From NCBI RefSeq assembly GCF_012843435.1, contig NZ_JABAFC010000003.1:62001-126000 (forward strand): a DNA stretch of 64,000 nt. The letters run 5' to 3'. The DNA is from Psychrobacillus sp. BL-248-WT-3 (lineage in GTDB: Bacteria; Bacillota; Bacilli; Bacillales_A; Planococcaceae). A program made the translations under genes and the position numbers. Positions 36,589 through 45,808 of this stretch are shown piece after piece (position 1 is the stretch's first letter; each line of letters begins with the position of its first letter). The notes beneath the pieces are model-generated. The model did not search any database. It saw nothing but the letters and a program-made list of their open reading frames with translations, and had not been told where the DNA came from.

Positions 36589-37362
36589 GTGTCAAAACAA
36601 AACTTGACAGAGGAGCAGCTCCTTTGGAGAAGATGGACTGAAAGCAAGGATCCTCAAGCGGGCGATTTACTTCTAAAAAAATATACTCCACTAGTTACGT
36701 ATCATGTGCAACGGATCGGTGCGGGTATACCTCAAAATGTTTCGAGAGATGAGCTCAAGAGCCTTGGTATGATGGGCTTATTTGATGCATTAAATAAGTT
36801 TGACCCTTCTAGAGATCTGAAGTTTGATACGTATGCATCCTTCCGGGTAAGAGGGGCTATAATAGATGGGCTAAGAAAAGAAGACTGGCTCCCTAGATCA
36901 TCTCGTGAAAAAGCTAAAAAACTAGATCAGAAAATAGAAGAATTAGAGCAAAAACTAATGCGACATGCGACACCAGAAGAACTGGCCGATTTTGCAGAAA
37001 TCCCTTTAGAGGATGTATATCAGACTGTCCAAGAACACTTCTTTTCTAATGTTTTGTCTATAGATGAGCAATTACATGATCAGGATGAAATGGATAGCAA
37101 ATCCTTTGTGATTCGAGACGATACACAAACTACGCCTGAACAAAAGCTGGTAAAAGATGAGCTAATTAATGACCTTGTCAATCAAATCCAACATTTAAAT
37201 GAAAATGAGCAATTAGTATTAAGTTTATTTTATACAGAAGAATTAACCCTAACTGTTATCGGGGAGATGCTCGGCTTATCCACCTCGAGAATATCTCAAA
37301 TACATTCTAAGGCACTTTTTAAGCTTCGGAAGCTATTAGTAAATGAAATGATGAATACCTAA
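36589..37362 (+). CDS. sigD: RNA polymerase sigma factor SigD (FliA type)
   Basis: 257 aa from GTG 36589, 6 bases after AAGGAGG. Region 2 (ELKSLGMMGLFDALNKFDPS and KFDTYASFRVRGAIIDGLRK), region 3 (about 95-150) and the region 4 helix-turn-helix (LTVIGEMLGLSTSRISQIHS) are complete. It directs late flagellar, chemotaxis and autolysin genes and is held by FlgM. In B. subtilis it is read from near the end of the fla/che operon. Here a terminator-like hairpin and a possible own promoter precede it. Confidence 0.96.
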   Translation: MSKQNLTEEQLLWRRWTESKDPQAGDLLLKKYTPLVTYHVQRIGAGIPQNVSRDELKSLGMMGLFDALNKFDPSRDLKFDTYASFRVRGAIIDGLRKEDWLPRSSREKAKKLDQKIEELEQKLMRHATPEELADFAEIPLEDVYQTVQEHFFSNVLSIDEQLHDQDEMDSKSFVIRDDTQTTPEQKLVKDELINDLVNQIQHLNENEQLVLSLFYTEELTLTVIGEMLGLSTSRISQIHSKALFKLRKLLVNEMMNT

Positions 37363-37380
37363 AGGGTGGAGGGCGGACAG

Positions 37381-37677
37381 ATGAGTCTTAAAGGTTTGGA
37401 ATTACAAATAGCTATCCCAAAGACCGTGGACGCAGGGAAAATGGCTGATCAGATGCAGCAGCAAAGCCTAGTTAACCAAGCCAACGCCCAAGCTGCGACA
37501 GAAAGGCAAATAGAAAAAAACAGGGAAACTGTTATAAAATCTAATCATATAGAAGCAGACGCAAAGGGAAACCAACAGGAGCAGGATGAGCAAGAGAAGA
37601 AAGATAGGAAAAAAGGACAAGAGAACAACAGTATAAAGCATCCTTTTAAAGGGAACTTTGTGGACTATAATGGATAG
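37381..37677 (+). CDS. Small Gln-rich protein between sigD and swrB, function unknown
   Basis: 98 aa from ATG 37381 after GGAGGGCGG; an in-frame GTG at 37366 overlaps that site. LKGLELQIAIPKTVDAGKMA at the N-terminus is followed by a polar Gln/Glu/Lys-rich helix (about 28-80) and a short ending, HPFKGNFVDYNG. No membrane segment is seen. I recall similar short proteins with a 'hydrophobic-LPK' start after sigD/fliA in other Firmicutes flagellar operons, but no function. B. subtilis does not have it here. Confidence 0.75.
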   Translation: MSLKGLELQIAIPKTVDAGKMADQMQQQSLVNQANAQAATERQIEKNRETVIKSNHIEADAKGNQQEQDEQEKKDRKKGQENNSIKHPFKGNFVDYNG

Positions 37678-37685
37678 GAGAAAAA

Positions 37686-38177
37686 ATGACAACAATTATT
37701 ATAATAGCACTGTTTCTTCTCCAAATTATTAGCTTTTATTTCATTGCATTATTGAATATGAAATTATCAAAATATAAAGATTTGGAAGTCAGACAAGAAC
37801 AAACTATGAAAGAAATAGAAGATTCATTTAGTGCCTATCTAGCAGACATGAAGGATGAAAATGATCGCCTTCTATATGAATTAAAGGAAAACAGTTTTGT
37901 TCCTCCTCTAAAGGAACATGCTTCCGCACAAGAAGAAGTTTCTACTACTATAAAAAATGATATAGATCCGTCCTTTGTGCTTTCAAGACCACTCGTATCC
38001 AAACATAAGGTAGCAAATAGTTATGTCCAGGCAGCTAGTTTGCCAGAAAAAAAACAGCCAGTTACGATGAAAGAGAAGGTACTATATTATAGTGAAGAAG
38101 GAAAAAGTCCAATGGAAATAGCCAAATTACTTCAAATAGGAAAGACGGAAGTAGAACTTTTCTTAAAGTTTAAGTAA
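37686..38177 (+). CDS. swrB: Swarming motility protein SwrB-like
   Basis: 163 aa. An N-terminal membrane helix (TTIIIIALFLLQIISFYFIA, residues 2-21) is followed by a coiled coil (about 28-75), a loosely conserved linker, and a C-terminal helix-turn-helix-like segment (VLYYSEEGKSPMEIAKLLQI). B. subtilis SwrB has the same size, topology and location after sigD. It activates FliP function in export gate maturation. AGGAG lies 7 bases before the ATG. It is the last gene before rpsB. Confidence 0.85.
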   Translation: MTTIIIIALFLLQIISFYFIALLNMKLSKYKDLEVRQEQTMKEIEDSFSAYLADMKDENDRLLYELKENSFVPPLKEHASAQEEVSTTIKNDIDPSFVLSRPLVSKHKVANSYVQAASLPEKKQPVTMKEKVLYYSEEGKSPMEIAKLLQIGKTEVELFLKFK

Positions 38178-38184
38178 TAAATAG

Positions 38185-38213
38185 TTGAAAGTATAAAATA
38201 ACTATGGTATATT
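38185..38213 (+). promoter_or_regulatory. SigA promoter of rpsB
   Basis: TTGAAA (38185-38190) and TATATT (38208-38213) are separated by exactly 17 bp, 8 bp after the swrB stop. This gives an rpsB leader of about 110 nt. Confidence 0.7.
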
Positions 38214-38234
38214 ACAATACGGTATGAATACACA

Positions 38235-38299
38235 CGCATTACGGATGAACTTGGCAGGTGCTCTAGAAATAGAGTAGCCAATGACAGATGATGGATGCG
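38235..38299 (+). promoter_or_regulatory. Structured 5' leader of rpsB
   Basis: Nested pairing can be drawn. CGCAT (38235-38239) pairs with ATGCG (38295-38299). TTGGC (38251-38255) pairs with GCCAA (38277-38281). The inner hairpin CTCTA-GAAA-TAGAG (38261-38274) has a GNRA loop. The leader ends in CAGGAGG before the rpsB ATG. No T tract is present, so translational control by S2 is the simplest idea; this is inference. Confidence 0.45.
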
Positions 38300-38329
38300 G
38301 AAGACTAAACCAAACCAGGAGGAAATAAA

Positions 38330-39052
38330 ATGTCAGTAATCTCTATGAAACAACTACTTGAGGCCGGTGTACACTTCGGTCATCAAACTCGCCGTTGGAA
38401 TCCAAAAATGAAAAAATACATTTTTGTTGAACGTAACGGAATCTATATCATCGATCTTCAAAAAACGGTGAAAAAATTAGAAGAAGCTTATGATTTCATG
38501 CGCCAAGTAGGTCAAGATGGCGGGAAAGTTCTTTTCGTTGGAACTAAAAAACAAGCTCAAGAAGCTATTAAAGAAGAAGCTGAACGTTCAGGTAACTACT
38601 ACATCAACCAACGTTGGTTAGGTGGTACTTTAACAAACTTCGGTACTATTCAAAAACGTGTTGCACGCTTAAAAGCAATCGAAAAAATGGAAGAAGACGG
38701 TACTTTCGCTGTACTTCCTAAAAAAGAAGTTGTTCAACTTAAAAAACAACACGAACGTCTAGTTAAATTCTTAGGCGGTATCCGTGATATGAAAGCTGTT
38801 CCAGATGTAATGTTCGTAGTTGACCCACGTAAAGAGCGTATTGCAGTAGCAGAAGCTCGTAAATTGAACATTCCATTAGTAGGAATTGTTGATACTAACT
38901 GTGATCCAGATGAAATCGACTATGTAATCCCTGCAAATGACGATGCAATCCGTGCAGTAAAATTATTAACTGCTAAAATGGCGGATGCATTACTTGAAGC
39001 AAGACAAGGTGAAGATGCAGAAGTAGCTTCAGCTGAAGTTGCTGCTGAGTAA
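38330..39052 (+). CDS. rpsB: 30S ribosomal protein S2
   Basis: 240 aa. [20 protein letters not shown] at the start and [13 protein letters not shown]-like, [20 protein letters not shown] and [20 protein letters not shown] blocks identify S2. It has an acidic C-terminal tail. It binds the 30S head-body region and recruits S1-type interactions. AGGAGG precedes the ATG. It forms a module with tsf, separated by a terminator-like hairpin. Confidence 0.98.
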   Translation: MSVISMKQLLEAGVHFGHQTRRWNPKMKKYIFVERNGIYIIDLQKTVKKLEEAYDFMRQVGQDGGKVLFVGTKKQAQEAIKEEAERSGNYYINQRWLGGTLTNFGTIQKRVARLKAIEKMEEDGTFAVLPKKEVVQLKKQHERLVKFLGGIRDMKAVPDVMFVVDPRKERIAVAEARKLNIPLVGIVDTNCDPDEIDYVIPANDDAIRAVKLLTAKMADALLEARQGEDAEVASAEVAAE

Positions 39053-39067
39053 GACACATGTAAGTAC

Positions 39068-39104
39068 AGGTGATAAGCGGCCAAACCACTTATCACCTTT
39101 TTTT
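39068..39104 (+). terminator. Intrinsic terminator between rpsB and tsf
   Basis: AGGTGATAAG (39068-39077) pairs perfectly with CTTATCACCT (39089-39098), followed by further T's to 39104. tsf starts 36 bp later, so tsf is read through by partial termination or has its own promoter, which I could not identify. Confidence 0.8.
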
Positions 39105-39140
39105 GAGAAACGACATGATTCGTACTAGGAGGAATTTATA

Positions 39141-40028
39141 ATGGCAGTTACAGCACAAATGGTAAAAGAATTGCGTGAAAAAACTGGCGCAGGTATGATG
39201 GATTGCAAAAAAGCTTTAGTTGAAACAGACGGAAACCTAGAAGCAGCAATTGACTTCTTACGTGAAAAAGGTCTTTCTTCTGCAGCTAAAAAAGCTGACC
39301 GTATCGCAGCGGAAGGTACAACTTACATCCAAATCGATGGAAACAAAGCTGTTTTATTAGAAATGAATGCAGAAACGGATTTCGTTGCTAAAAACGAAGG
39401 ATTCCAAACATTAGTTAAAGACGTAGCTTCTCACTTATTAGCTACTGAACCTGCTTCAGTTGAAGAAGCATTAGCTTCTAACATTCAAGAAGGCGTTACA
39501 GTTGAAAATGCTATCTCTAATGCAGTAGCAAAAATCGGAGAAAAAATTACTCTACGTCGTTTTGTTATTGAAACAAAAACAGATGCAGACGCTTTTGGAC
39601 CGTACCTACACATGGGAGGACGCATTGGTGTTCTAACTGTTCTTGAAGGATCTACTGATGATCAAGCAGCTAAAGATGTTGCTATGCACATTGCTGCATT
39701 AAGCCCATCATATATCTCTCGTGATGAAGTATCTGCTGAAGAAGTAGAGCATGAGCGTAAAATTTTAACTGAACAAGCATTAAACGAAGGTAAACCTGAA
39801 AATATCGTTGCAAAAATGGTAGAAGGTCGCCTTGGTAAATACTTTGAAGAAGTGTGTTTATTAGACCAATCTTTCGTTAAAAATCCAGACCAAAAAGTAC
39901 GTGCTTTTGTTGAATCAACTGGTGGTAAACTAGTTTCATTCACTCGCTATGCTGTTGGTGAAGGAATCGAAAAACGTGAAGACAACTTTGCTGAAGAAGT
40001 AATGAGCCAAGTTAAAGGAAATAACTAA
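39141..40028 (+). CDS. tsf: Elongation factor Ts
   Basis: 295 aa. The N-terminal UBA-like domain with [20 protein letters not shown] near residue 7 is the EF-Ts signature. The core follows ([20 protein letters not shown] near 75, then [20 protein letters not shown]). It exchanges GDP for GTP on EF-Tu. AGGAGG precedes the ATG. Confidence 0.98.
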   Translation: MAVTAQMVKELREKTGAGMMDCKKALVETDGNLEAAIDFLREKGLSSAAKKADRIAAEGTTYIQIDGNKAVLLEMNAETDFVAKNEGFQTLVKDVASHLLATEPASVEEALASNIQEGVTVENAISNAVAKIGEKITLRRFVIETKTDADAFGPYLHMGGRIGVLTVLEGSTDDQAAKDVAMHIAALSPSYISRDEVSAEEVEHERKILTEQALNEGKPENIVAKMVEGRLGKYFEEVCLLDQSFVKNPDQKVRAFVESTGGKLVSFTRYAVGEGIEKREDNFAEEVMSQVKGNN

Positions 40029-40066
40029 TAATAAGAACTTTAAGTTCTTATTTTATAGAAAAACTC

Positions 40067-40098
40067 TAGGGAGCACGTAATTTGTGTTCCCTATTTTT
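40067..40098 (+). terminator. Rho-independent terminator after tsf
   Basis: TAGGGAGCAC (40067-40076) pairs with GTGTTCCCTA (40084-40093) with one G-U, then five T's. A weaker AT-rich hairpin (AAGAACTTTAAGTTCTT) lies just upstream at 40032-40051. Confidence 0.8.
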
Positions 40099-40122
40099 CA
40101 AGAAAAGAGATGGAGGATATCT

Positions 40123-40845
40123 ATGAGCACACCATATAAAAGAATCGTTTTAAAACTAAGTGGCGAAGCATTAGCTGGAGAAAAAGGATTCGGATTGTCA
40201 CCTGAAATTATCAAATCAGTAGCTGAGCAAGTGAAAGAGGTAGTGGATCTTGGTGTAGAGGTTGCTGTTGTAGTTGGTGGAGGCAATATCTGGAGAGGTA
40301 AAATTGGAAGTGAGATGGGTATGGACCGTGCGAATGCTGACTATATGGGCATGTTAGCTACGGTAATGAATTCATTGGCACTACAAGATTCTCTAGAGCA
40401 ATGTGGAGTTGAAACTCGTGTACAGTCTTCCATTGAAATGCGTCAAGTGGCAGAGCCGTACATAAGAAGAAGAGCTATTCGTCATTTGGAGAAAAAACGT
40501 GTAGTAATCTTTGCAGCGGGAACAGGAAATCCATACTTCTCGACTGATACTACAGCAGCCTTAAGAGCGGCAGAAATTGAAGCAGATGTAATCTTAATGG
40601 CTAAGAATAATGTAGATGGTGTGTATTCTGCTGATCCTAAGACGGATAAAACAGCAGTGAAATATGATGAATTGTCTTTCTTGGAAGTAATTCAACAAGG
40701 TCTGCAAGTAATGGACTCAACAGCGTCCACGCTATGTATGGACAATGATATTGCACTTATTGTATTCTCAATTATGGAGAACGGAAATATTAAAAAGGCT
40801 GTCCTAGGTGAATCTATCGGTACAGTCGTTAGGAGGAATTCATAA
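40123..40845 (+). CDS. pyrH: UMP kinase
   Basis: 240 aa from ATG 40123 after ATGGAGGA; the frame is open further upstream only through the tsf terminator. Amino-acid kinase family: [20 protein letters not shown] at 5, [10 protein letters not shown] near 53, [18 protein letters not shown] near 76 and [17 protein letters not shown] near 134. It phosphorylates UMP to UDP with GTP activation. The stop overlaps the frr ATG by one base. Confidence 0.97.
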   Translation: MSTPYKRIVLKLSGEALAGEKGFGLSPEIIKSVAEQVKEVVDLGVEVAVVVGGGNIWRGKIGSEMGMDRANADYMGMLATVMNSLALQDSLEQCGVETRVQSSIEMRQVAEPYIRRRAIRHLEKKRVVIFAAGTGNPYFSTDTTAALRAAEIEADVILMAKNNVDGVYSADPKTDKTAVKYDELSFLEVIQQGLQVMDSTASTLCMDNDIALIVFSIMENGNIKKAVLGESIGTVVRRNS

Positions 40846-41402
40846 TGCCGAAACAAGTAATAGAGCAAACAAAAGATAAAATGGCCAAAACTATTCAAGT
40901 ATATACAAGAGAATTGGCTTCTATCCGTGCTGGTCGTGCAAGTGCAGCATTATTAGACAAAATAACTGTAGATTATTACGGTGCTCCAACTCCAATTAAC
41001 CAAATGGCTGGTATTTCAACACCTGAAGCTCGTTTACTAACGATTCAGCCATATGATAAATCCATTTTAGGAGATATCGAAAAAGCGATTATGAAGTCAG
41101 ATTTAGGGATTACGCCAACAAACGATGGTAACCTAATTCGTATCGCTATTCCTGCACTTACAGAGGAACGTCGTAAAGACTTAGTGAAACAAGTGAAAAA
41201 AGAAGCAGAAGAAGCTAAAGTAAATATTCGTAACGTACGACGTGATGGAAATGACGACTTGAAAAAGTTGGAGAAAGCCGGAGAAATCACAGAAGATGAT
41301 TTAAGAAGCTATACTGAAGAAATTCAAAAAATAACAGATGCAAATATTGAAAAAATTGATGCAATCACGAAAGACAAAGAAAAAGAAATTCTAGAAGTTT
41401 AA
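40845..41402 (+). CDS. frr: Ribosome recycling factor
   Basis: 185 aa, standard size. The three-helix bundle domain ends ([19 protein letters not shown] near 23 and the C-terminal [20 protein letters not shown] near 128) flank the beta domain ([20 protein letters not shown]). With EF-G it splits post-termination ribosomes. AGGAGG lies in the pyrH end, and the genes are translationally coupled (TAATG). Confidence 0.97.
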   Translation: MPKQVIEQTKDKMAKTIQVYTRELASIRAGRASAALLDKITVDYYGAPTPINQMAGISTPEARLLTIQPYDKSILGDIEKAIMKSDLGITPTNDGNLIRIAIPALTEERRKDLVKQVKKEAEEAKVNIRNVRRDGNDDLKKLEKAGEITEDDLRSYTEEIQKITDANIEKIDAITKDKEKEILEV

Positions 41403-41442
41403 GCGCTTCTAGCCAGTCTTACAGTTGAACTTTTATTCGAGG

Positions 41443-41473
41443 AAGGCGTCCTTTTAGTAGGACGCCTTTTTAT
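41443..41473 (+). terminator. Rho-independent terminator after frr
   Basis: AAGGCGTCCT (41443-41452) pairs perfectly with AGGACGCCTT (41459-41468) around a 6-base loop, followed by T's. Confidence 0.88.
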
Positions 41474-41491
41474 ATTCGTCTTTATTTGTTA

Positions 41492-41500
41492 TGATAAGAT
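41492..41500 (+). promoter_or_regulatory. Extended -10 promoter candidate for uppS
   Basis: TGA-TAAGAT lies 37 bp before the uppS start and just after the frr terminator. A clear -35 hexamer is not evident. Confidence 0.35.
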
Positions 41501-41536
41501 ATATGCTTCGAGAAGGTTTAAAGTGGAGGTTAATGC

Positions 41537-42331
41537 ATGCTAAAAAAACTTATGCGTAAAAATGATCAAGCGATAAGTAACTGTTTAAATGAACGGATTG
41601 AAAATGTCCGAAAAGAACAATTGCCAGACCATATAGCCATTATAATGGATGGGAATGGTAGATGGGCTAAAAAAAGAGCTCTACCACGAATCGCGGGTCA
41701 TCATGAAGGAATGCAAACGGTTAAGAAAATAACGAGGTTTGCAAACGATGTTGGAATAAAAACGCTCACTCTATATGCATTTTCGACAGAAAACTGGAAA
41801 AGACCGAAAGTCGAAGTTGAATTTTTAATGCGGTTGCCTGAGGAATTTCTTAATACGTATTTACCAGAATTGATTGAACAAAATGTTCAAGTACGAATGA
41901 TGGGTAATATTGAACTACTGCCAGAGCATACTAAAAAGGCAGTAACTAAGGCTATGGAAAAAACAGCGAATAATAATGGCCTAATATTAAATTTTGCTTT
42001 AAATTATGGAAGTAGAGATGAAATTGTTCAAGCTATAAAGAAAATAGCTAGTGATGTGCAAAAAGGAAACATGACAGTAGAAGATATATCAGAAAGTAAG
42101 TTCAATGATTATCTAATGACAAAGGACCTGACCGAACCGGACTTACTTATTAGAACAAGTGGAGAGGTTAGATTAAGCAACTTCATGCTTTGGCAGCTTG
42201 CTTATACTGAATTTTGGTTTACAGACACATTATGGCCAGACTTTGATGAAGGCTGTTTACTAGATGCGATTGAAACTTTTCAAAAACGTAATAGAAGATA
42301 TGGTGGAATTAAGGAGGAAGAAACAAATTGA
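41537..42331 (+). CDS. uppS: Undecaprenyl diphosphate synthase
   Basis: 264 aa, cis-prenyltransferase. The catalytic Asp38 is in AIIMDGNGRWAKKR, the ALYAFSTENW-type block is TLYAFSTENWKRPKVEVEFL near 78, and the C-terminal RTSGEVRLSNFMLWQLAYTE is intact. It makes the C55 lipid carrier precursor for peptidoglycan and teichoic acids. GGAGG precedes the ATG. Its end overlaps cdsA by 4 bp. Confidence 0.96.
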   Translation: MLKKLMRKNDQAISNCLNERIENVRKEQLPDHIAIIMDGNGRWAKKRALPRIAGHHEGMQTVKKITRFANDVGIKTLTLYAFSTENWKRPKVEVEFLMRLPEEFLNTYLPELIEQNVQVRMMGNIELLPEHTKKAVTKAMEKTANNNGLILNFALNYGSRDEIVQAIKKIASDVQKGNMTVEDISESKFNDYLMTKDLTEPDLLIRTSGEVRLSNFMLWQLAYTEFWFTDTLWPDFDEGCLLDAIETFQKRNRRYGGIKEEETN

Positions 42332-43125
42332 AAACAAGAATCATCACGGGTGCGGTGGCTTTAGCGCTCTTTCTTCCTATTGTTCTGCTAGGAGGACCTG
42401 TATTTACTGTTCTAATTTATGCGATTGCTGCAATAGGATTATATGAAATATTAAAAATGAAGGGTATAAGCTTAATTAGTTTTCCAGGTATTATATCAAT
42501 TCTTCTTTTATTCTTACTATTATTCCCTTCCGTATATACAGAGAAAATAGTTAATCTTACTGGGCATACAAAGCTCGAATGGATATTCGTAGCAGTATTC
42601 ATTTTATTAATATTTACCGTATTAACGAAAAATAAATTTACATTCGAAAATGCATCATTTGTGCTATTAAGTACGTTATATGTTGGGATTGGCTTTTATT
42701 ACTTTATTGAAACACGAGCAATAGAAGGTGGTTTGGCATATGTCATTTTTGCCTTATTAATCGTTTGGACCACGGATTCTGGAGCTTATTTTACAGGGAG
42801 AAAGTTAGGTAAACGAAAGCTTTGGCCAGAAATATCTCCAAATAAGACGGTTGAAGGTTTTGTTGGGGGTATAGTTTGGGCAATAGTAACAGCACTAATT
42901 ATCCAATCGATCAGCCCGCTTACATCTTCATACATAATATTGATAGGGATTACAATCGTAGCCTCTATATTCGGGCAACTTGGGGATTTAGTAGAGTCAG
43001 GTATTAAAAGACATTTTAATGTAAAAGATTCAGGTAATCTTCTTCCTGGGCATGGTGGTATATTAGACCGTTTCGACAGTCTTCTTTTTGTCTTGCCATT
43101 ATTGCATTTTTTACATTTTATATAA
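42328..43125 (+). CDS. cdsA: Phosphatidate cytidylyltransferase
   Basis: 265 aa with about eight membrane helices. The CDP-alcohol signature region is present (WTTDSGAYFTGRKLGKRKLW near 148, SPNKTVEGFVGG near 171, and LGDLVESGIKRHFNVKDSGN then LLPGHGGILDRFDS near the C-terminus). It makes CDP-diacylglycerol for phospholipid synthesis. The start ATGA-type overlap (uppS stop) indicates coupling, with AAGGAGG upstream. Confidence 0.96.
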   Translation: MKTRIITGAVALALFLPIVLLGGPVFTVLIYAIAAIGLYEILKMKGISLISFPGIISILLLFLLLFPSVYTEKIVNLTGHTKLEWIFVAVFILLIFTVLTKNKFTFENASFVLLSTLYVGIGFYYFIETRAIEGGLAYVIFALLIVWTTDSGAYFTGRKLGKRKLWPEISPNKTVEGFVGGIVWAIVTALIIQSISPLTSSYIILIGITIVASIFGQLGDLVESGIKRHFNVKDSGNLLPGHGGILDRFDSLLFVLPLLHFLHFI

Positions 43126-43143
43126 GGGAGACGACATTATTTC

Positions 43144-44292
43144 ATGAGTAAAAGAATAAGTTTATTAGGTGCAACAGGTTCTATCGGGATACAAACATTA
43201 GATATAATAAGGGAGCATCCAAATAGATTTCAATTAGTTGCATTTTCTGTTGGTAAAAATATAGAAGAAACAAAAAAGATTCTAAAAGAGTTCAAGGTAG
43301 AGGTTGTGTCTGTCCAAAAAGAGGAGGATGCTATTTTACTTCAACATGAGTTTCCAAAAGTAGAAGTTGTTTTTGGCGATGAAGGTTTAATACAAGTGGC
43401 TGCTCATACGAAAGCAGATGTTCTAGTGAACGCTGTTCTAGGAAGCGTAGGTTTAAGACCTACTTTAGAAGCGATTAATAAAGGTATTACTATAGCGATC
43501 GCTAATAAAGAAACATTAGTTACTGCTGGTCATTTAGTAATGCAGGCCGCTAAAGAACATAATGTGCCGATATTACCAGTGGATAGCGAGCATTCAGCAC
43601 TTTTTCAAGCAATGAATGGAGAGAAAAAATCTGAAGTATCTAAACTAATCATTACTGCATCTGGTGGTAGCTTTAGAGACCGTACACGCGAAGATTTAAA
43701 AAACGTCACTGTAAAAGAAGCATTGAACCATCCAAACTGGTCTATGGGTTCTAAGATCACAATTGACTCAGCTACGATGATGAACAAAGGCCTGGAAGTA
43801 ATTGAAGCGCACGTTCTTTTTGATATCTCTTATGATGACATTGAAGTTTTATTACATAGAGAAAGCATCATACACTCTATGATTGAATTCAAAGATACCA
43901 GTGTGATTGCTCAATTAGGAACACCAGACATGCGAGTACCAATTCAATATGCCTTGTCATATCCAGATCGATTGGAGCGTTCAAGTGCTCAACGATTAAA
44001 TTTAGCGGAAATTGGAAAACTTCATTTTCAAGAGATGGATTATAAGAGATACCACGCCTTGAAGCTTGCGATAGACGCAGGCCGAGCAGGAGGTACAATG
44101 ACGACTGTCTTAAATGCTGCTAACGAAGCTGCTGTAAGTCTATTTTTACAAGAAAAGATTAAATTCCTAGAAATCGACGAGTTAATCGAACGGGCAATGG
44201 ACGAGCATTCTAATATTTCTTCACCAGATTTAGATACTATATTATTTGTTGATAGCCAAACGAGAAAAACTGTTCAAAACATGGTAAAATAA
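43144..44292 (+). CDS. dxr: 1-deoxy-D-xylulose 5-phosphate reductoisomerase
   Basis: 382 aa. The NADPH-binding [20 protein letters not shown] is at residue 6, metal and substrate site [17 protein letters not shown] near 146, and [17 protein letters not shown] near 170. [20 protein letters not shown] and [19 protein letters not shown] follow. It is the first committed step of the MEP isoprenoid pathway, supplying uppS substrate. GGGAG lies 10 bases before the start. Confidence 0.97.
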   Translation: MSKRISLLGATGSIGIQTLDIIREHPNRFQLVAFSVGKNIEETKKILKEFKVEVVSVQKEEDAILLQHEFPKVEVVFGDEGLIQVAAHTKADVLVNAVLGSVGLRPTLEAINKGITIAIANKETLVTAGHLVMQAAKEHNVPILPVDSEHSALFQAMNGEKKSEVSKLIITASGGSFRDRTREDLKNVTVKEALNHPNWSMGSKITIDSATMMNKGLEVIEAHVLFDISYDDIEVLLHRESIIHSMIEFKDTSVIAQLGTPDMRVPIQYALSYPDRLERSSAQRLNLAEIGKLHFQEMDYKRYHALKLAIDAGRAGGTMTTVLNAANEAAVSLFLQEKIKFLEIDELIERAMDEHSNISSPDLDTILFVDSQTRKTVQNMVK

Positions 44293-44333
44293 TGTATTGA
44301 GGAAAGATAAGCAGGAGAAAAAGGTGGGGTATA

Positions 44334-45593
44334 ATGGAAACAGCCATTGCGTTTATAATCATATTTGGAAGTATTGTTTTTTTTCATGAGCTAGGGCATT
44401 TTATTTTTGCCAAAAGAGCTGGAATAATGGTTCGAGAGTTTGCTATTGGCTTTGGTCCTAAAATATTTGGTATGACTAAAGGCGAAACTCTATACACAAT
44501 CCGTTTATTACCAATGGGTGGTTATGTACGGATGGCTGGAGAAGATTTAGATTCTGTTGAATTGCAGCCTGGTTATCGTCTAGGTATTCGCGTAAACAAG
44601 GATAACAAAATCGACCAAATCGTACTTAACCAAAATAAACAGTTTCCGGATATGCTCTTTTTAGAAGTAGAAAGATCAGATTTGATGAAGGACATGTATA
44701 TTGAAGGCTATGATGAGGAAGAGCGTTTGGTTCGTTATCAAGTGGCGAGAGACGCTGTTATTATTGAGAATAATACAGAAACATTTATAGCTCCATACGA
44801 TCGACAATTTGGTTCGAAAACAGTTGGACAACGTGCCTTGACGATTTTCGCAGGACCTTTGTTTAACTTTATATTAGCTTTCTTTATATTTTTAGCTCTA
44901 GGTCTGATACAAGGTATTCCAACTAATGAGCCTATCATTACGTCCGTAGTAGATGATAGCCCAGCTGAAATGGCAGGCATGAAAGACGGCGATTTAGTTA
45001 AAGAAATTGACGGAGTGCAAATTACAGAATGGGAGCAGCTATCTAATGCTGTGAGAGAAAGTGCAAACGAGCCGATGACTTTCGTCGTAGAACGAGATGG
45101 TATGACGGAAGAATTGATGATTACTCCAAAAGAAGTGTCTACAAAAGAAGGAAAAGTCACACAAATCGGCGTCATGTATTCAAGTCCTTTAGAGAAAAAT
45201 CCAATCGGAGCAATAGCCTTTGGAGCTGAACAAACCTATGAATGGACTAAACGAATCTTTACTATTTTGGGGACATTAATAACTGGTTCATTTAGTATAG
45301 ATGACTTGTCTGGGCCAGTCGGTATATATCAAGCGACAGATACGGTAGCACAATCAGGTGTATTTAATTTAATGCATTGGGCTGCAGTGTTAAGTATAAA
45401 TTTAGGGATTATGAACTTGTTGCCATTACCAGCATTGGATGGCGGTAGATTATTGTTCTTCCTATTTGAAGCGGTAAGAGGAAAACCAATTGATAAACAG
45501 AAGGAAGGAATGGTTCATTTTGTTGGAATCATGCTTCTAATGGTATTGATGGTAGTAGTTACCTGGAATGATATACAACGATTCTTCCTATAG
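44334..45593 (+). CDS. rseP: Site-2 intramembrane zinc metalloprotease RseP/RasP
   Basis: 419 aa. The catalytic HELGH (residues 18-22) lies in the first membrane helix, and the second zinc/Asp site is in NLLPLPALDGGRLLF near 360. A PDZ domain spans about 200-275 (SPAEMAGMKDGDLVKEIDGV). It cleaves anti-sigma factors (RsiW) and remnant signal peptides, and FtsL in B. subtilis. AGGTGGGG precedes the ATG. The following 713 bp contain no gene. Confidence 0.96.
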   Translation: METAIAFIIIFGSIVFFHELGHFIFAKRAGIMVREFAIGFGPKIFGMTKGETLYTIRLLPMGGYVRMAGEDLDSVELQPGYRLGIRVNKDNKIDQIVLNQNKQFPDMLFLEVERSDLMKDMYIEGYDEEERLVRYQVARDAVIIENNTETFIAPYDRQFGSKTVGQRALTIFAGPLFNFILAFFIFLALGLIQGIPTNEPIITSVVDDSPAEMAGMKDGDLVKEIDGVQITEWEQLSNAVRESANEPMTFVVERDGMTEELMITPKEVSTKEGKVTQIGVMYSSPLEKNPIGAIAFGAEQTYEWTKRIFTILGTLITGSFSIDDLSGPVGIYQATDTVAQSGVFNLMHWAAVLSINLGIMNLLPLPALDGGRLLFFLFEAVRGKPIDKQKEGMVHFVGIMLLMVLMVVVTWNDIQRFFL

Positions 45594-45654
45594 AGTAACT
45601 TGGTGAATACTGGGCAATCTTTTTGTTTATAGATTTGATAGAATATGTTAGAGG

Positions 45655-45688
45655 GGGAGTTCGAGTAGCTGAACTTCCTTTCTTTTTC
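45655..45688 (+). terminator. Rho-independent terminator after rseP
   Basis: GGGAGTTC (45655-45662) pairs with GAACTTCC (45671-45678), then a one-base bulge and AG-CT at the loop. TTTCTTTTTC follows. It lies 62 bp after the rseP stop. The rest of the 45594-46306 gap holds the repeat listed next, AT-rich sequence and the polC promoter region; I see no gene or gene remnant in it. Confidence 0.7.
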
Positions 45689-45808
45689 TGTTAATTGTTC
45701 AGTTTTATCTATAATTATGTTTAAGATGGTACTTTATATAAAAGAATCTTATTTAATAAGGCTATGTTAAAGGTTAGGGATGATTTATGATGCAAAGAAA
45801 CCTTTGAC

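Noticed and set aside
10491-38177. A phage or horizontally acquired island in the flagellar region
   Set aside because: Gene order is that of the conserved Bacillales fla/che operon, and base composition looks like that of its neighbours by eye.
44738-45175. 145-codon minus-strand frame opposite rseP
   Set aside because: Lies within the PDZ-encoding part of RseP, low-complexity composition and no start signals.
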